From: Candidatus Eiseniibacteriota bacterium
GTDB lineage: Bacteria; Orphanbacterota; Orphanbacteria; Orphanbacterales; Orphanbacteraceae
Length of the DNA stretch: 64,000 nucleotides
NCBI GenBank assembly: GCA_029262235.1
Contig: JAJCZU010000004.1
Span: 310,001-374,000, forward strand
Direction of reading: 5' to 3'
The position numbers were made by a program, and so were the translations under genes. The notes under the pieces are model-generated. The model searched no databases. It had not been told where the DNA came from and saw only the letters and a program-made list of their open reading frames with translations. Below are positions 26,879-35,707 of the stretch, piece by piece. Position 1 is the first letter of the stretch; each line of letters starts with the position of its first letter.

Positions 26879-27997
26879 ATGACCGTGAAGAATGAGTTCG
26901 CGCGCTTCGGCATCCTGGCCAATGTAACGCGCGGGAGCGATCTCGAATTCCGGTTGCGCGGTCTCTACTATGTGATTCGCTCGCATCGAAGCGAACTGAT
27001 GACAAAGTATCGGCTGCCGCTCGGGGAGCGATGGAAGGCATGGCGCCACGGTTTCAGTTCCATGTCCTGGGTGATCTACAATCTCGCGGAGAACAACCCC
27101 GCACACTATCTGAGCAATCGCTACTCGCGGCGCCATCTCTACAGAATCAACGGCCACTACAATCCGATCCTGGGCAACAAGCTCGTACTCTCCCGCCTCC
27201 TTGCCGTTCACGGCCTGCCTCATCCCGAGGTCGTGTCGACGATTCAGGGGGGCTGCCTGACAGATGATGGCGTTCCGTCCGGCACGGACAGGGCGCGCAC
27301 TCTTGCCCGCACGCTGAAGCGCTGCCCGCGCCAGGTTTTCCGGCCGACGTGGTCGGGCATGGGGAGGGGCGTGTTCTTCCTGAAGCACGAGGACGGGGTG
27401 CTTGCGCTGAACGGTGTCCCGGTGACGATCGAAGAAGTGTCGGCGCTTCTCTCCGGGCTGGATCACTACATGGCAACGGCTTTCGCAGACCAGGCCACCT
27501 ATTCGAGAAGAATATTTTCCGGTTCAACCAATACACTTCGGGTTCTTACCCTGTGGGACTCCGAAGCCGGAGAACCGTTCATTGCCGCCGTGTCTCATCG
27601 TTTCGGCTCGTCCCGCTCGGCGCCGCTCGACAACTGGCATCAGGGACGCGGAGGTATCTGCGCCGCGGTCGATGCGACGACCGGCCTGCTGGGAAAAGGT
27701 GTCACGCTCACAAAGGACCGCAAGCTGGCGTGGCATTCTTCCCATCCGGAAACCGGCCGACCCATCGAAGGCGTGGCCATTCCCGGGCTCACGAAGTGCC
27801 TCGACGGGTTGCGCACCGCCGCCGGTCGCTTTCCGTTCTGCCCCCTGATCGGCTGGGACGTCGTTCTGACGGATGACGGCTACAGTATCCTCGAAGCAAA
27901 CACGACCCCGGGCATGTGGGTCTGGCAGGTACACACGCCCCTTCTCATCGATCCCCGTACCAGGAGAGTGCTTGCACGCTGGGGCCTGCGGGGCTGA
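26879..27997 (+). CDS. Sugar-transfer-associated ATP-grasp family protein
   Basis: 372 residues; GGAG lies close before the ATG. The central and C-terminal parts match the ATPgrasp_ST family: HYNPILGNKLVLSRLLAVHGLPHPEVV, FRPTWSGMGRGVFFL, STNTLRVLTLWD and GWDVVLTDDGYSILEANTTPG, the last resembling the ATP-grasp metal-binding Asp/Glu/Asn strand. ATP-grasp enzymes join a carboxylate to an amine or thiol through an acyl phosphate; relatives often lie in polysaccharide gene clusters. The substrate cannot be read here. Neighbours are a small charged protein upstream and an exported Cys-rich protein downstream. Confidence 0.78.
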   Translation: MTVKNEFARFGILANVTRGSDLEFRLRGLYYVIRSHRSELMTKYRLPLGERWKAWRHGFSSMSWVIYNLAENNPAHYLSNRYSRRHLYRINGHYNPILGNKLVLSRLLAVHGLPHPEVVSTIQGGCLTDDGVPSGTDRARTLARTLKRCPRQVFRPTWSGMGRGVFFLKHEDGVLALNGVPVTIEEVSALLSGLDHYMATAFADQATYSRRIFSGSTNTLRVLTLWDSEAGEPFIAAVSHRFGSSRSAPLDNWHQGRGGICAAVDATTGLLGKGVTLTKDRKLAWHSSHPETGRPIEGVAIPGLTKCLDGLRTAAGRFPFCPLIGWDVVLTDDGYSILEANTTPGMWVWQVHTPLLIDPRTRRVLARWGLRG

Positions 27998-28012
27998 GGC
28001 GCAGCAATCTCC

Positions 28013-28027
28013 GTGGAATATTGAACC
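28013..28027 (+). promoter_or_regulatory. TGGAATATTGAAC element, copy B
   Basis: GTGGAATATTGAACC, 15 bp identical to copy C at 40670-40684, 16 nt after the stop of the ATP-grasp gene and 59 nt before the -10 at 28073. An AT-rich stretch follows it. Confidence 0.5.
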
Positions 28028-28069
28028 TCAAATTTTTGCTTCTATTCTTGTTATCATGGTTCGTTTGAG

Positions 28070-28078
28070 TGGTAAAAT
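28070..28078 (+). promoter_or_regulatory. Extended -10 promoter for the Cys-rich exported protein
   Basis: TG-G-TAAAAT, about 42 nt upstream of the ATG at 28121. A second -10-like TATCAT lies at 28052. Confidence 0.45.
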
Positions 28079-28120
28079 AACAGGCACACCTGTCCTTACT
28101 ACCTCAAGGAGGAGCAACCC

Positions 28121-28966
28121 ATGATTCCTCGCTATCAAATCACACGTTCCTGTTTTCGTACCCTCTCCTGCATCGCACTGCTTCTGCTTGCCGTTTCCCT
28201 CGCTGCCGTTCCCGCCGACGCGCAGATCGCGATCGGCTTCTGCCAGGGGGCCGGCGGTTTCCACATCTATTCGGTCTCGTTTCTCGTCTGCTGTGAAGGG
28301 GATCTCGTTCCCACGCTTGTTACCGCAAGCACGCCGCCGGTCGACTGCTCTTCGGCCGCAGCGGTGATGGCGGCGATGAACGCCGCGATCGGGGGCATGC
28401 TGTGGGACGGCGCTCCGATCTTCGGCGCCCCCGTTCCCGTGGCATCGCCCGTTCCGGGCCAGGCGCGTTTCGAGTACCCGCTCGCGCCGGGTTTCCTCGC
28501 CGCCGGATGCTGTATTGTCGGCGGATCGGTCGATGTTCCGTGCGGCACGATGTCACTTCGAATCAATCCGCCGTGCGCGAAGAATGGCGATGGCGGTGGC
28601 GGCGGGCGGCCGACGAAACTCTGCATCGATTCGGGACCGCCCCCGGTGCCGATCGACCTGAACATCATGGTGGAAGGGTGCCCGCTGATCGCGGTCGCTC
28701 TCGACGGCACGGAAACAGCCGCGGAAGTGCGCGCGAAAGTCGTGGCGGCGCTGCTTCTCGCGGGATACACCGCTTTCATTAACGACGAAGACAAAGTGGA
28801 AATCACGGGCGACTGCGGCGGGGCTCTGCCGACCGGGATCGATGAGTTCGGACTGACCGGGGGAGTGCCGATGGATCTCGGCGTTGAAATCTGTCCGCCG
28901 CCCGACGATCCCACGGCAACGGAAGAGACCACCTGGGGAGCATTCAAGGAACGCTGGAGGAACTAG
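28121..28966 (+). CDS. Exported Cys-rich protein, unknown function
   Basis: 281 residues with a good SD (AAGGAGG about 8 nt before the ATG) and a signal peptide (LSCIALLLLAVSLAAVPADA/Q). The mature part holds about a dozen Cys, several as CC pairs, suggesting disulfides outside the cytoplasm. A Gly-rich linker (DGGGGG) at about residue 155 divides it into two beta-rich halves. It ends in an acidic stretch and a short amphipathic helix, ATEETTWGAFKERWRN, instead of the FlgD-like tail found on other secreted proteins here. No family is recognised. It is transcribed alone, with a strong hairpin terminator downstream. Confidence 0.7.
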   Translation: MIPRYQITRSCFRTLSCIALLLLAVSLAAVPADAQIAIGFCQGAGGFHIYSVSFLVCCEGDLVPTLVTASTPPVDCSSAAAVMAAMNAAIGGMLWDGAPIFGAPVPVASPVPGQARFEYPLAPGFLAAGCCIVGGSVDVPCGTMSLRINPPCAKNGDGGGGGRPTKLCIDSGPPPVPIDLNIMVEGCPLIAVALDGTETAAEVRAKVVAALLLAGYTAFINDEDKVEITGDCGGALPTGIDEFGLTGGVPMDLGVEICPPPDDPTATEETTWGAFKERWRN

Positions 28967-28975
28967 CCGCCCGTA

Positions 28976-29416
28976 TCAGTCATGATCCCCGCCGAACGTA
29001 ACAAGGAGGCCCTGGATCAGGGCCTCTTTGTCGTCTGCGCTCAGACGGCTCTCTGGATGCAGATACCGGTATTCCTTGAGCGGCATCTCTCCTTCTTCCA
29101 CCATTTCGGCCGCTTCGTGCGCATGACGCTGCGGCTTGTCGAACGTCGAGAAGTTGAGCTCGGAGCGGCCTTCCTCCACGTGCTCCTGGATCTTCCAGGA
29201 GAGCGGGGCGATCGAGGCGTACCACGGCCATTTCGTTTCATGACTGTGGCAGTCGAAGCACGCGCGTCGGGCCAGTTCTTCCGTGCGGGGCGAGTCCCAG
29301 TCCGGCGACCCCGTGATCGGTGGATTTGTATGGTCGCGCCCGCGTGGTATCAGCTGAATTCCGACAAAAACGATCAGCAGAGCGGCGCCCGCCCGATAAA
29401 GAACAGTTCGAAGCAT
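28976..29416 (-). CDS. Membrane-anchored haem-binding domain protein
   Basis: 146 residues. One N-terminal membrane segment (LYRAGAALLIVFVGIQLIP) is followed by a periplasmic domain with one CxxCH motif (CFDCHSHETKWPWYASIAPLSW), the pattern of the haem-binding (Haem_bd) family often annotated as cytochrome-c-like. The remainder (HEAAEMVEEGEMPLKEYRYLHPESRLS) matches the same family. A covalently bound c-type haem and an electron-transfer role are likely. It is convergent with the Cys-rich gene, 9 nt apart, and its last codons contain that gene's terminator hairpin. Confidence 0.85.
   Translation of the reverse strand: MLRTVLYRAGAALLIVFVGIQLIPRGRDHTNPPITGSPDWDSPRTEELARRACFDCHSHETKWPWYASIAPLSWKIQEHVEEGRSELNFSTFDKPQRHAHEAAEMVEEGEMPLKEYRYLHPESRLSADDKEALIQGLLVTFGGDHD
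29003..29029 (+). terminator. Intrinsic terminator inside a convergent gene
   Basis: GAGGCCCTG - GAT - CAGGGCCTC forms a perfect 9-bp stem with a 3-nt loop, extended by AAG/TTT pairing to about 12 bp, with a short T run. It lies about 37 nt after the stop of the Cys-rich gene but inside the coding end of the convergent haem-binding gene. Confidence 0.6.
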
Positions 29417-29441
29417 TCCAACCTCCCGAAAATCCTGATAC

Positions 29442-29450
29442 TGCTATATT
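29442..29450 (+). promoter_or_regulatory. Extended -10 promoter for doxX
   Basis: TG-C-TATATT, identical to the site at 18300, about 44 nt upstream of the ATG at 29494. Confidence 0.5.
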
Positions 29451-29493
29451 CTTTCACGTCGGCGTATCGATCGCAATCAGGAGGTTCAGCTTC

Positions 29494-29943
29494 ATGTCGT
29501 TTTTGAAGAAATTCGTTTCCAGTGACCAGATCAATCGGGACCTCGGTCTCCTCGTCATACGTCTGGGGATCGGTCTCAGCATGTTCCTGTTTCACGGTTA
29601 TGGGAAGATCGCGGGCGGGCCCGAACGGTGGGAAAGCATCGGCGGCAGCATGGCCACGTTCGGCATTACGTTCCTGCCGACATTCTGGGGATTCATGGCC
29701 GCGTTCAGCGAGTCGGCGTGCTCGATCCTGCTGGTCCTGGGCCTGTTCTTCCGGCCGGCGGCGGGGTTACTGGCGTTCACGATGTTCGTCGCCGTAATGC
29801 GCCACCTGAACCTGCCCGACGACAATCCGTCCGCGGGGTGGAGCGGCGCCTCGCACGCGCTGGAGCTGGGCAGCATCTATCTGGGCCTGCTCATGACGGG
29901 CCCGGGTCGTCACGCGCTCTCGATCGGCATGCGCCGGAGCTAG
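29494..29943 (+). CDS. DoxX family membrane protein
   Basis: 149 residues from the ATG at 29494, preceded by AGGAGG about 9 nt upstream. Four membrane segments and the family pattern are visible: LGLLVIRLGIGLSMFLFHGYGKI, FWGFMAAFSESACSILLVLGLFFRPAAGLLAFTMFVAVMRH, ALELGSIYLGLLMTGPGRHALS. DoxX-like proteins sit in the inner membrane and are linked to quinone, thiosulfate or redox-stress functions; the precise role here is unknown. It is divergent from the haem-binding protein gene, with which a redox link is conceivable. Confidence 0.87.
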   Translation: MSFLKKFVSSDQINRDLGLLVIRLGIGLSMFLFHGYGKIAGGPERWESIGGSMATFGITFLPTFWGFMAAFSESACSILLVLGLFFRPAAGLLAFTMFVAVMRHLNLPDDNPSAGWSGASHALELGSIYLGLLMTGPGRHALSIGMRRS

Positions 29944-30044
29944 GGCGAGCGGTCGATGCGTGCGCGCGTGCTTTCGCGTCGACGCCATCGGTTCGTCGCG
30001 TTAGAATCGCCCCGAACGCACGATGAAATGGACGGAGGACGAGT

Positions 30045-30728
30045 TTGGGCGGTCTCAGGAAGGCACTGAAAGACGCGATCCGTGAGAACGATACGCTGCT
30101 CAGGTTGTACGAGAACTACTCGTTCTCGCGGCACAAAAGCGCGATTCAGGCGGGGGCGGCGCGCGGCGATCTCAAAATTCATCTCGGGTGCGGCCCGCAG
30201 ATTCTGCCCGGCTGGATCAACGTCGACCTCTATGTGGACGGCGACGTACTCACTTCGGTACTGCCCCATGGGCTGCAACGTTTTCCGAGTAACTCCACGA
30301 AGTTCATCTACGCTTCGCACGTCGTCGAGCATATCGGCTACCCCGGCGAGGCGACGATGTTTGCCGAAGAGTGCCATAGGATTCTGGTGCCCGGCGGCGT
30401 GGTGCGCGTAATCGTGCCCGGCATTCAGAAGATTATCGAAGCTTATGTGCGGGACGACGCGGCCTTCTTCGAGATTCAGTCGACTCTCCACCCGGCGTGG
30501 TGCAAAACGAAGCTGGAACACCTGATGTATGCGCTGCAGCAGGACGGGCATCACAAATACGGGTACGACTTCGAAACGATGTCACTCCTTTTCGAGAAAG
30601 CGGGCTATTCGAAAGTCGTCGAGAGCGACTGCAATGCCAGCGAGTTCGAAGAGCTCCGCATGGATTACCGCGCCACGAAGGACAACCACGGCAACTACCT
30701 TTCGCTGTTCGTAGACGCCGTCAAGTAG
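30045..30728 (+). CDS. SAM-dependent methyltransferase-like protein
   Basis: 227 residues. The start is a TTG at 30045, set by GGAGG at 30034-30038 (6-nt spacing); nearby ATGs are in other frames. It shows the class I methyltransferase core: IHLGCGPQILPGWINVDLY (SAM-binding loop and acidic strand), then FIYASHVVEHI and EECHRILVPGGVVRVIVPG, with KTKLEHLMYALQQDGHHKYGYDFETM typical of sugar or polysaccharide-linked methyltransferases. The N-terminal ENDTLLRLYENY helix is extra. It lies next to an ArnT-like glycosyltransferase on the other strand, which fits a cell-envelope glycan role. Confidence 0.82.
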   Translation: MGGLRKALKDAIRENDTLLRLYENYSFSRHKSAIQAGAARGDLKIHLGCGPQILPGWINVDLYVDGDVLTSVLPHGLQRFPSNSTKFIYASHVVEHIGYPGEATMFAEECHRILVPGGVVRVIVPGIQKIIEAYVRDDAAFFEIQSTLHPAWCKTKLEHLMYALQQDGHHKYGYDFETMSLLFEKAGYSKVVESDCNASEFEELRMDYRATKDNHGNYLSLFVDAVK

Positions 30729-30765
30729 CGCCGCTCCGCCTCGCTCCATTCCGACCGCTCCTCGC

Positions 30766-32367
30766 TCATTCGTTCAGGGGCGGGCGGAAGCAGAACACGC
30801 GCAGATCCTCGCGCGTCCTCGTACGATCGGGCGCAAAATCACCAAGCTGTCTGTAGAGATGAACGTTGAGCGGGCCGGCGGGGTAGTCGACGACCCAGAG
30901 CGTCGGCTGTTCAGGCCCCGGTTGCCGCGCCCTGTCGGCGATCGCGCGCGCGTCCCGGTCGAGCTGCGCGGGATTCTCGAGAAGCGCCGCCGGTTCGAAC
31001 AGACCCATGTGATCCGCAAGTTCGCGCGGAAACGATTCGAGAGAAAACGCCGTGCCGAGGCGGCGCAGCGAATATTCGACAGTGCTGCGACGCGGACCCG
31101 CGAACACGACGAGATCCTGCTCGCGCGCGTTCTCGGCGAGGTAGTGCGCGGTCCGAACGTCGTCACGTCGCGGTTCCGCCAGGTAGTAGGGACGACCCGC
31201 GGAGAGGGCGAGTCCGATCAGGAGCGCAACGGCGACTCCCTGCGCAGGGCGGGGGCGAAGCAGCGCGAAACCGGATCCGGCGAGAAGCGCGAATGCCGGG
31301 AACGCGATCACGTCGTAGCGCCCCGCGATATAGAGGGGGATGAACAAGGAAGCGCCCCATGCCGCGAGCAGGGGAACCATTAAATAGGAGAGTGAAATCG
31401 CGTCGCTGAGTACGGGTTCCCGCGCCGGCTTCTCGCCCCCTTCTTCGCCCGCGTCCGTCCCCCGGCCCGCGAGCGCGTGAACGGCGGCGCGAATCGCCGG
31501 GAACAGCAACACCGCAAAAAGCGCGCGCGCGATCCAGACCTGGGACGCGTTCGTGCCGATTCCGAAGTACGCGAAGTAGTCGGGAATGCCGCCGCCGATC
31601 ACGAACGAATCGATCGACATCGGCACCTTCAGGATCGGCGGCACGCCGGCCATGACGCGCGCGATCCAGTTCGTGCGGGCAAACTCGGCCTGCTTCAGTA
31701 TCACCGGGAGCCAGAGAAGATACGGGAGCGCGGCCGCGACCTGCGCGGCGACGAACGCCGGCAGCTGCGTGAAACGCGCGCGGGCCGGCAGTTGCGTGTT
31801 GCGCCCCCGGACCAGCAGCAGCACCCATCCTGCGGGAAACAGAAACAGCCCCCAGTTATGAGTGAGCGGCGCGAGCGCCGTTACGAGCGCATAACCCGCC
31901 CAGCGCATACGCCCGCCCCGCGCAGCGGCGCGGCTCAGCATCCAGAGAGAGAGCAGCGCAATGAGCGGAAGCAGCGTGTACATGCGCGCCGTCTGCGCGT
32001 TGTAGATCTGGAGCGGATGGAGCGCATACACCGCCGCGGCGAAGAGGCCCGCCGGCGGACCGCGCCACGCGGCACCGGCCAAGTAGAGCAGGCCAACGAG
32101 AATGACGCCGCAGACTACCGAGAGCCCGCGGACCGCCCGTTCGCTGTCGCCGAAAACCTCGACCCAGTAGTGGAGAACCAGATAGTAAACAGGCGGGTTC
32201 GCGTCATTGCGAAGGCCTTCGATCACGCCGGCCAGATCGCGCTCGGCGATCAGTACGGAATTCGCCTCGTCGATCCAGAGTCCGTGACGGTCGATTTCAT
32301 GAAGACGCAGGAATGTAGCTACGGCGAGCAGCAGGAAGAGAAGCACGAGTGAAAGGGGGCGCGCCAT
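30766..32367 (-). CDS. ArnT/PMT-like (GT39/GT83) membrane glycosyltransferase
   Basis: 533 residues with about 12 hydrophobic segments. The N-terminal helix is followed by EIDRHGLWIDEANSV, the acidic loop that holds the catalytic Asp in lipid-phosphate-sugar-dependent transferases, then NDANPPVYYLVLHYWVEVFG and SERAVRGLSVVCGV, typical of the PMT_2 domain. The C-terminal about 120 residues form a soluble outer domain. Such enzymes use polyprenyl-phosphate sugars to decorate lipids, proteins or glycans on the outer side of the inner membrane. The acceptor is not readable. Confidence 0.86.
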   Translation of the reverse strand: MARPLSLVLLFLLLAVATFLRLHEIDRHGLWIDEANSVLIAERDLAGVIEGLRNDANPPVYYLVLHYWVEVFGDSERAVRGLSVVCGVILVGLLYLAGAAWRGPPAGLFAAAVYALHPLQIYNAQTARMYTLLPLIALLSLWMLSRAAARGGRMRWAGYALVTALAPLTHNWGLFLFPAGWVLLLVRGRNTQLPARARFTQLPAFVAAQVAAALPYLLWLPVILKQAEFARTNWIARVMAGVPPILKVPMSIDSFVIGGGIPDYFAYFGIGTNASQVWIARALFAVLLFPAIRAAVHALAGRGTDAGEEGGEKPAREPVLSDAISLSYLMVPLLAAWGASLFIPLYIAGRYDVIAFPAFALLAGSGFALLRPRPAQGVAVALLIGLALSAGRPYYLAEPRRDDVRTAHYLAENAREQDLVVFAGPRRSTVEYSLRRLGTAFSLESFPRELADHMGLFEPAALLENPAQLDRDARAIADRARQPGPEQPTLWVVDYPAGPLNVHLYRQLGDFAPDRTRTREDLRVFCFRPPLNE

Positions 32368-32505
32368 CAGGCGGGAATCATAGCACGGGCGAGCCGGCTC
32401 TTGCCGATCCCTTCGCGCTGCTCTATGCTACGTGCGTTCCGGCGCCGACCAGCGCGCCGACCAACGCGCCGGAGAGTTTCACCCCCCAATCCGCCTGGTC
32501 TGAGG

Positions 32506-34095
32506 ATGAACAGAGAAATCCTGCTGACAAAGGTCGATGAGCCGCACGCCCCCACGATGGCCCGTACGTCCCGGCCGTCGAGCCGGCTCCCGGACGATCT
32601 TCTTCTCGAAGCGGTGCGCCGCCTCGGAATCCTCAGCCTCGTATTCGCCTTCGCGTTCTTTGTCGCCAACTTCGTGTTTCAAGGCATCGGCTGGCTCATG
32701 GGCGGACAGTTCGTGTTCTTCGACAGCTTCAGCAACTGGGGCCCGGCCACCATCTCGATCACGATCTCGTTCGCCATGTACGGGGTGACGCGAAGCAGCC
32801 GCCTGACCCCGCAGACCGTTCTTGCACTCGGTCTCGTCTATCAGGTCCTCTTCTGTTTCGGCGTTGCCATGGCGGAGTACTGGGGACGGACGATTACTCC
32901 GGGGCAGCTGGATTACGTCGGCCTTTCCTGGGTTGCGGTCTGCATGATCTTCTTCGCTGTCGTGATTCCCTCGAGACCCCGGAGCGCGCTCTTTACGGCG
33001 CTCGCTTCCGGCGCCACGATTCCGGTCGTTTTCGTGCTGTCCTCGGTCTTCGGGGGCGCTTCGTATGGAGTGTCCCTTCCGCAGATCGTGATCCATGGGA
33101 GCCTGATTTATCTTCTCGTCGCCGTGCTCGCATATCTGGGTGCGCGCTCCGTCTACAAGCTCGGAACCGAACTGACGAAGGCGCGCGAAATCGGCAGCTA
33201 CCGTCTGATCGAACTGCTGGGCAAGGGGGGGATGGGTGAAGTGTGGAAGGCGAACCACAAGATGCTCGCGCGTCCGGCCGCGATTAAACTGATCCGCCCC
33301 GAAGTTCTCGGCGAGCGCGGTCCGGCGGGCATGGAGACGCTGCTCAAACGTTTCGAGCGCGAAGCGCAGGCCACGTCGCTGATGCGTTCGCCGCATACGA
33401 TCGAAGTGTACGATTTCGGAATCGCGAGCGACCGCGCGTTCTACTACGTGATGGAATACCTGGACGGCTTCGATACGGAATCTCTCGTGAAGCGGTTCGG
33501 ACCGCTCCCCGCCGAGCGCGTCGTTCACATCATGCGTCAAGTGTGTCATTCGCTCGGGGAGGCGCACGAAGCGGGGCTCATCCATCGCGACATCAAGCCC
33601 GCGAACATTTACGTGTCGCGCTACGGGCGTGAGGTCGATTTCGTCAAGGTGCTCGACTTCGGGCTGGTCAAGTCGCGCCGCATGCAGCCGGCCGACCCGA
33701 AGCTGACCGCCGCGAACTTCTTCGAAGGGACGCCGGCGTATACTTCACCCGAGCAGGTTCTCGGTAATCGCCCCATCGATCCGCGCACCGACATTTACGC
33801 GGCAGGCTGCGTGGCGTACTGGCTTCTCACGGGGTGTCTCGTATTCGAAGGCACGACGGCGATGGAGACGATGTCGCTGCATGCGCAGTCCAGCCCGATC
33901 TCGCCCGCGGAGCGCACGGAAATCGACGTGCCGGGGGAACTGAGTGACCTCATCATGCGCTGTCTCGAAAAGGATCCCGATCGCAGGCCGGCAACGGCAG
34001 ACGAACTCGAGAAGCTGCTCGGGGATTGCGGGACGGGCGGATCGTGGACGCCCGCGCGCGCGAAGCAGTGGTGGGACACGCACCGACCGCAGTAA
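32506..34095 (+). CDS. Ser/Thr kinase with N-terminal multi-pass membrane domain
   Basis: 529 residues from MNREILLT; the start is uncertain (open upstream to a TTG at 32401, another ATG at 32557, none with a strong SD). Residues about 45-225 carry six hydrophobic segments, followed directly by a cytoplasmic PknB-type kinase: LLGKGGMGEVWKA, AAIKLI, HRDIKPANIYV (about 360), DFGLVK and TPAYTSPEQV. This order, membrane part first and kinase last, is the reverse of PknB. Unusually the kinase insert before the invariant Glu contains KRFEREAQATSLMRSPHTIEVYDFG. The membrane part has no recognised sensor family and could detect a lipid-soluble or membrane signal. Confidence 0.87.
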   Translation: MNREILLTKVDEPHAPTMARTSRPSSRLPDDLLLEAVRRLGILSLVFAFAFFVANFVFQGIGWLMGGQFVFFDSFSNWGPATISITISFAMYGVTRSSRLTPQTVLALGLVYQVLFCFGVAMAEYWGRTITPGQLDYVGLSWVAVCMIFFAVVIPSRPRSALFTALASGATIPVVFVLSSVFGGASYGVSLPQIVIHGSLIYLLVAVLAYLGARSVYKLGTELTKAREIGSYRLIELLGKGGMGEVWKANHKMLARPAAIKLIRPEVLGERGPAGMETLLKRFEREAQATSLMRSPHTIEVYDFGIASDRAFYYVMEYLDGFDTESLVKRFGPLPAERVVHIMRQVCHSLGEAHEAGLIHRDIKPANIYVSRYGREVDFVKVLDFGLVKSRRMQPADPKLTAANFFEGTPAYTSPEQVLGNRPIDPRTDIYAAGCVAYWLLTGCLVFEGTTAMETMSLHAQSSPISPAERTEIDVPGELSDLIMRCLEKDPDRRPATADELEKLLGDCGTGGSWTPARAKQWWDTHRPQ

Positions 34096-34131
34096 GACGC
34101 GGGCGTGGCGCGTTCCATCAGTTGACCGCGC

Positions 34132-35541
34132 CTAAATCCCGTGCTTCTTCATCCTGCGCCAGAGCGTGCTGCGATCGATGCCGAGCAGCGCGGCCGCCCT
34201 GGTACGGTTCCCGCCGACGGATCGCAGCGCTTCCTGAATGCGCCCGGCTTCCGATCGCCCCGCTTCGCGCCCGTTCGCCTCCCCGCGACCCGTGTCGCCT
34301 GCGCCGGCCGCACTGCCTGCATTGCCCGGCCCGCCCGCAAGCGAGCGCACATGCGCCGACGCTTCCACGATTTCGGGCGGCAGGTCCTCGAGCAGCAGCA
34401 GCTTCCCCGTACTCTTGACGGCGCCATGTTCGATCGCGTTCTGCAGTTCGCGCACGTTCCCGGGCCACGCGTGGTTCATGAGGGCTCGCATCGCGTCCGG
34501 TGACAGCGCTTCGACCGGCTTACGCATGCGTTCGGCAAAGCTTCGCAGGAAAAGAGCGGCGAGAGCGGGGATGTCCGTGCGCCGTTCGCGAAGCGGCGGC
34601 AGCTCGATCGGGATCACGTTCAGGCGAAAGAACAGATCTGCACGAAACGAACCGTTGTCGACGAGCCCGCGAAGCGGACGGTTCGTCGCGGCGAGAATGC
34701 GCACGTCGATCGGAATCGTGCGCGCGTCGCCGACGCGTTCGATCTCGCGCTCCTGCAGCACGCGCAGCAGTTTCACCTGAATGAGCGGGGAGAGGTCGCC
34801 GACTTCATCGAGAAAGATCGTACCGCCGTCGGCGAGTTCGAAGCGTCCCTTCTTGTCGTGCAGCGCTCCGGTGAACGCGCCGCGCACGTGGCCGAACAGC
34901 TCGCTTTCGAGAAGGGATTCTGAAAGCGCCGAGCAGTTGATCTTGATGAACGGTCCCGACTGGCGCCGGCTGGATCTGTGAATGGCGTCCGCGACGAGTT
35001 CCTTGCCGGTCCCGCTCTCGCCCTGAATCAGCACGGTGGAGTCGGTCGGGCCGACCTGGTCGATCAGTTCATAGATCTGCTGCATCGCGTGCGCGCGCCC
35101 CACCATGCCGTGCAGTGAGCTGCGATCCTCGAGCCGGGTCTCGAGTTCGCGCACATGCGTGATGTCGCGCACGATCACGACACCGCCCGCCGGCGCGTCG
35201 TCACGGTCGAGAAGATGACTCGCGCTCAGCAGCACGCGCAGTTCGTTCCCCTGACTGTCGAAGATCACGTTTTCACGGTCGCGGGCCGGCTCCCCGGTTT
35301 CGATCGCGCCTCGCAGCAGATCTTCCACCGGCCACAGTCTTCCCGAGAGCAGGTCGCCGACCGGACGAGCGATGCCGTCGCGCTCTTCCATGCGGAGCAT
35401 CTTCTGCACGGCAATATTCATGTTGGTCACGGCGAGATCCGGGTCTACCGTGATAATGCCGTCGGCCACGCTGTGAAAGATCGCCTCCATGTTCGCCTTC
35501 TGCGCGAGGCAGACTTCGAGATTGCCGAGAGGGCGTTGCAT
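34132..35541 (-). CDS. Sigma54-dependent activator (PAS-AAA-Fis)
   Basis: 469 residues from [14 protein letters not shown] at 35541 (AAAGG about 10 nt upstream; the frame is open 29 codons further). It has a PAS domain ([26 protein letters not shown]), then an AAA+ core with Walker [12 protein letters not shown], the GAFTGA sigma54 loop, Walker B FLDEVGDL, and an arginine-finger region. The end is a Fis-type helix-turn-helix ([27 protein letters not shown]). There is no receiver domain, so it should sense a ligand or redox signal through PAS. It diverges from the RND operon, whose promoter is of sigma54 type, and is the obvious candidate activator. Confidence 0.93.
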   Translation of the reverse strand: MQRPLGNLEVCLAQKANMEAIFHSVADGIITVDPDLAVTNMNIAVQKMLRMEERDGIARPVGDLLSGRLWPVEDLLRGAIETGEPARDRENVIFDSQGNELRVLLSASHLLDRDDAPAGGVVIVRDITHVRELETRLEDRSSLHGMVGRAHAMQQIYELIDQVGPTDSTVLIQGESGTGKELVADAIHRSSRRQSGPFIKINCSALSESLLESELFGHVRGAFTGALHDKKGRFELADGGTIFLDEVGDLSPLIQVKLLRVLQEREIERVGDARTIPIDVRILAATNRPLRGLVDNGSFRADLFFRLNVIPIELPPLRERRTDIPALAALFLRSFAERMRKPVEALSPDAMRALMNHAWPGNVRELQNAIEHGAVKSTGKLLLLEDLPPEIVEASAHVRSLAGGPGNAGSAAGAGDTGRGEANGREAGRSEAGRIQEALRSVGGNRTRAAALLGIDRSTLWRRMKKHGI

Positions 35542-35556
35542 GACGATGGGCCTTTC

Positions 35557-35630
35557 TGTTGCACTGGTGTTGTAGTTGCAACACATATGATGCACTCGAA
35601 ACACCTGAGGCGCAACGCAGTGTTGCACTG
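35557..35630. promoter_or_regulatory. Repeated palindromic sites, candidate enhancer for the sigma54 activator
   Basis: TGTTGCACTG occurs exactly at 35557-35566 and 35621-35630. GTGTTG-N6-CAACAC (35567-35584) and GCAAC-N5-GTTGC (35612-35626) are inverted repeats of the same TGTTGC/GCAACA core. They lie 62-135 nt upstream of the -24 element, the right distance for an enhancer-binding protein. A further ATTGCAAT palindrome is at 35661-35668. Confidence 0.6.
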
Positions 35631-35691
35631 AAAGTTTGGTAACTACTTATAACATGTTTCATTGCAATCGATTAACATGTAAATACGAATC

Positions 35692-35707
35692 TGGCATTGT
35701 TGCTGCA
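35692..35707 (+). promoter_or_regulatory. Sigma54 (-24/-12) promoter of the RND operon
   Basis: TGGCATTGTTGCTGCA keeps the invariant GG and GC at the required 10-nt separation (TGGCA at -24, TGCA at -12). It lies about 93 nt upstream of the TTG start at 35800. The sequence is also part of an inverted repeat CATTG-N6-CAATG (35695-35710). Confidence 0.72.
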
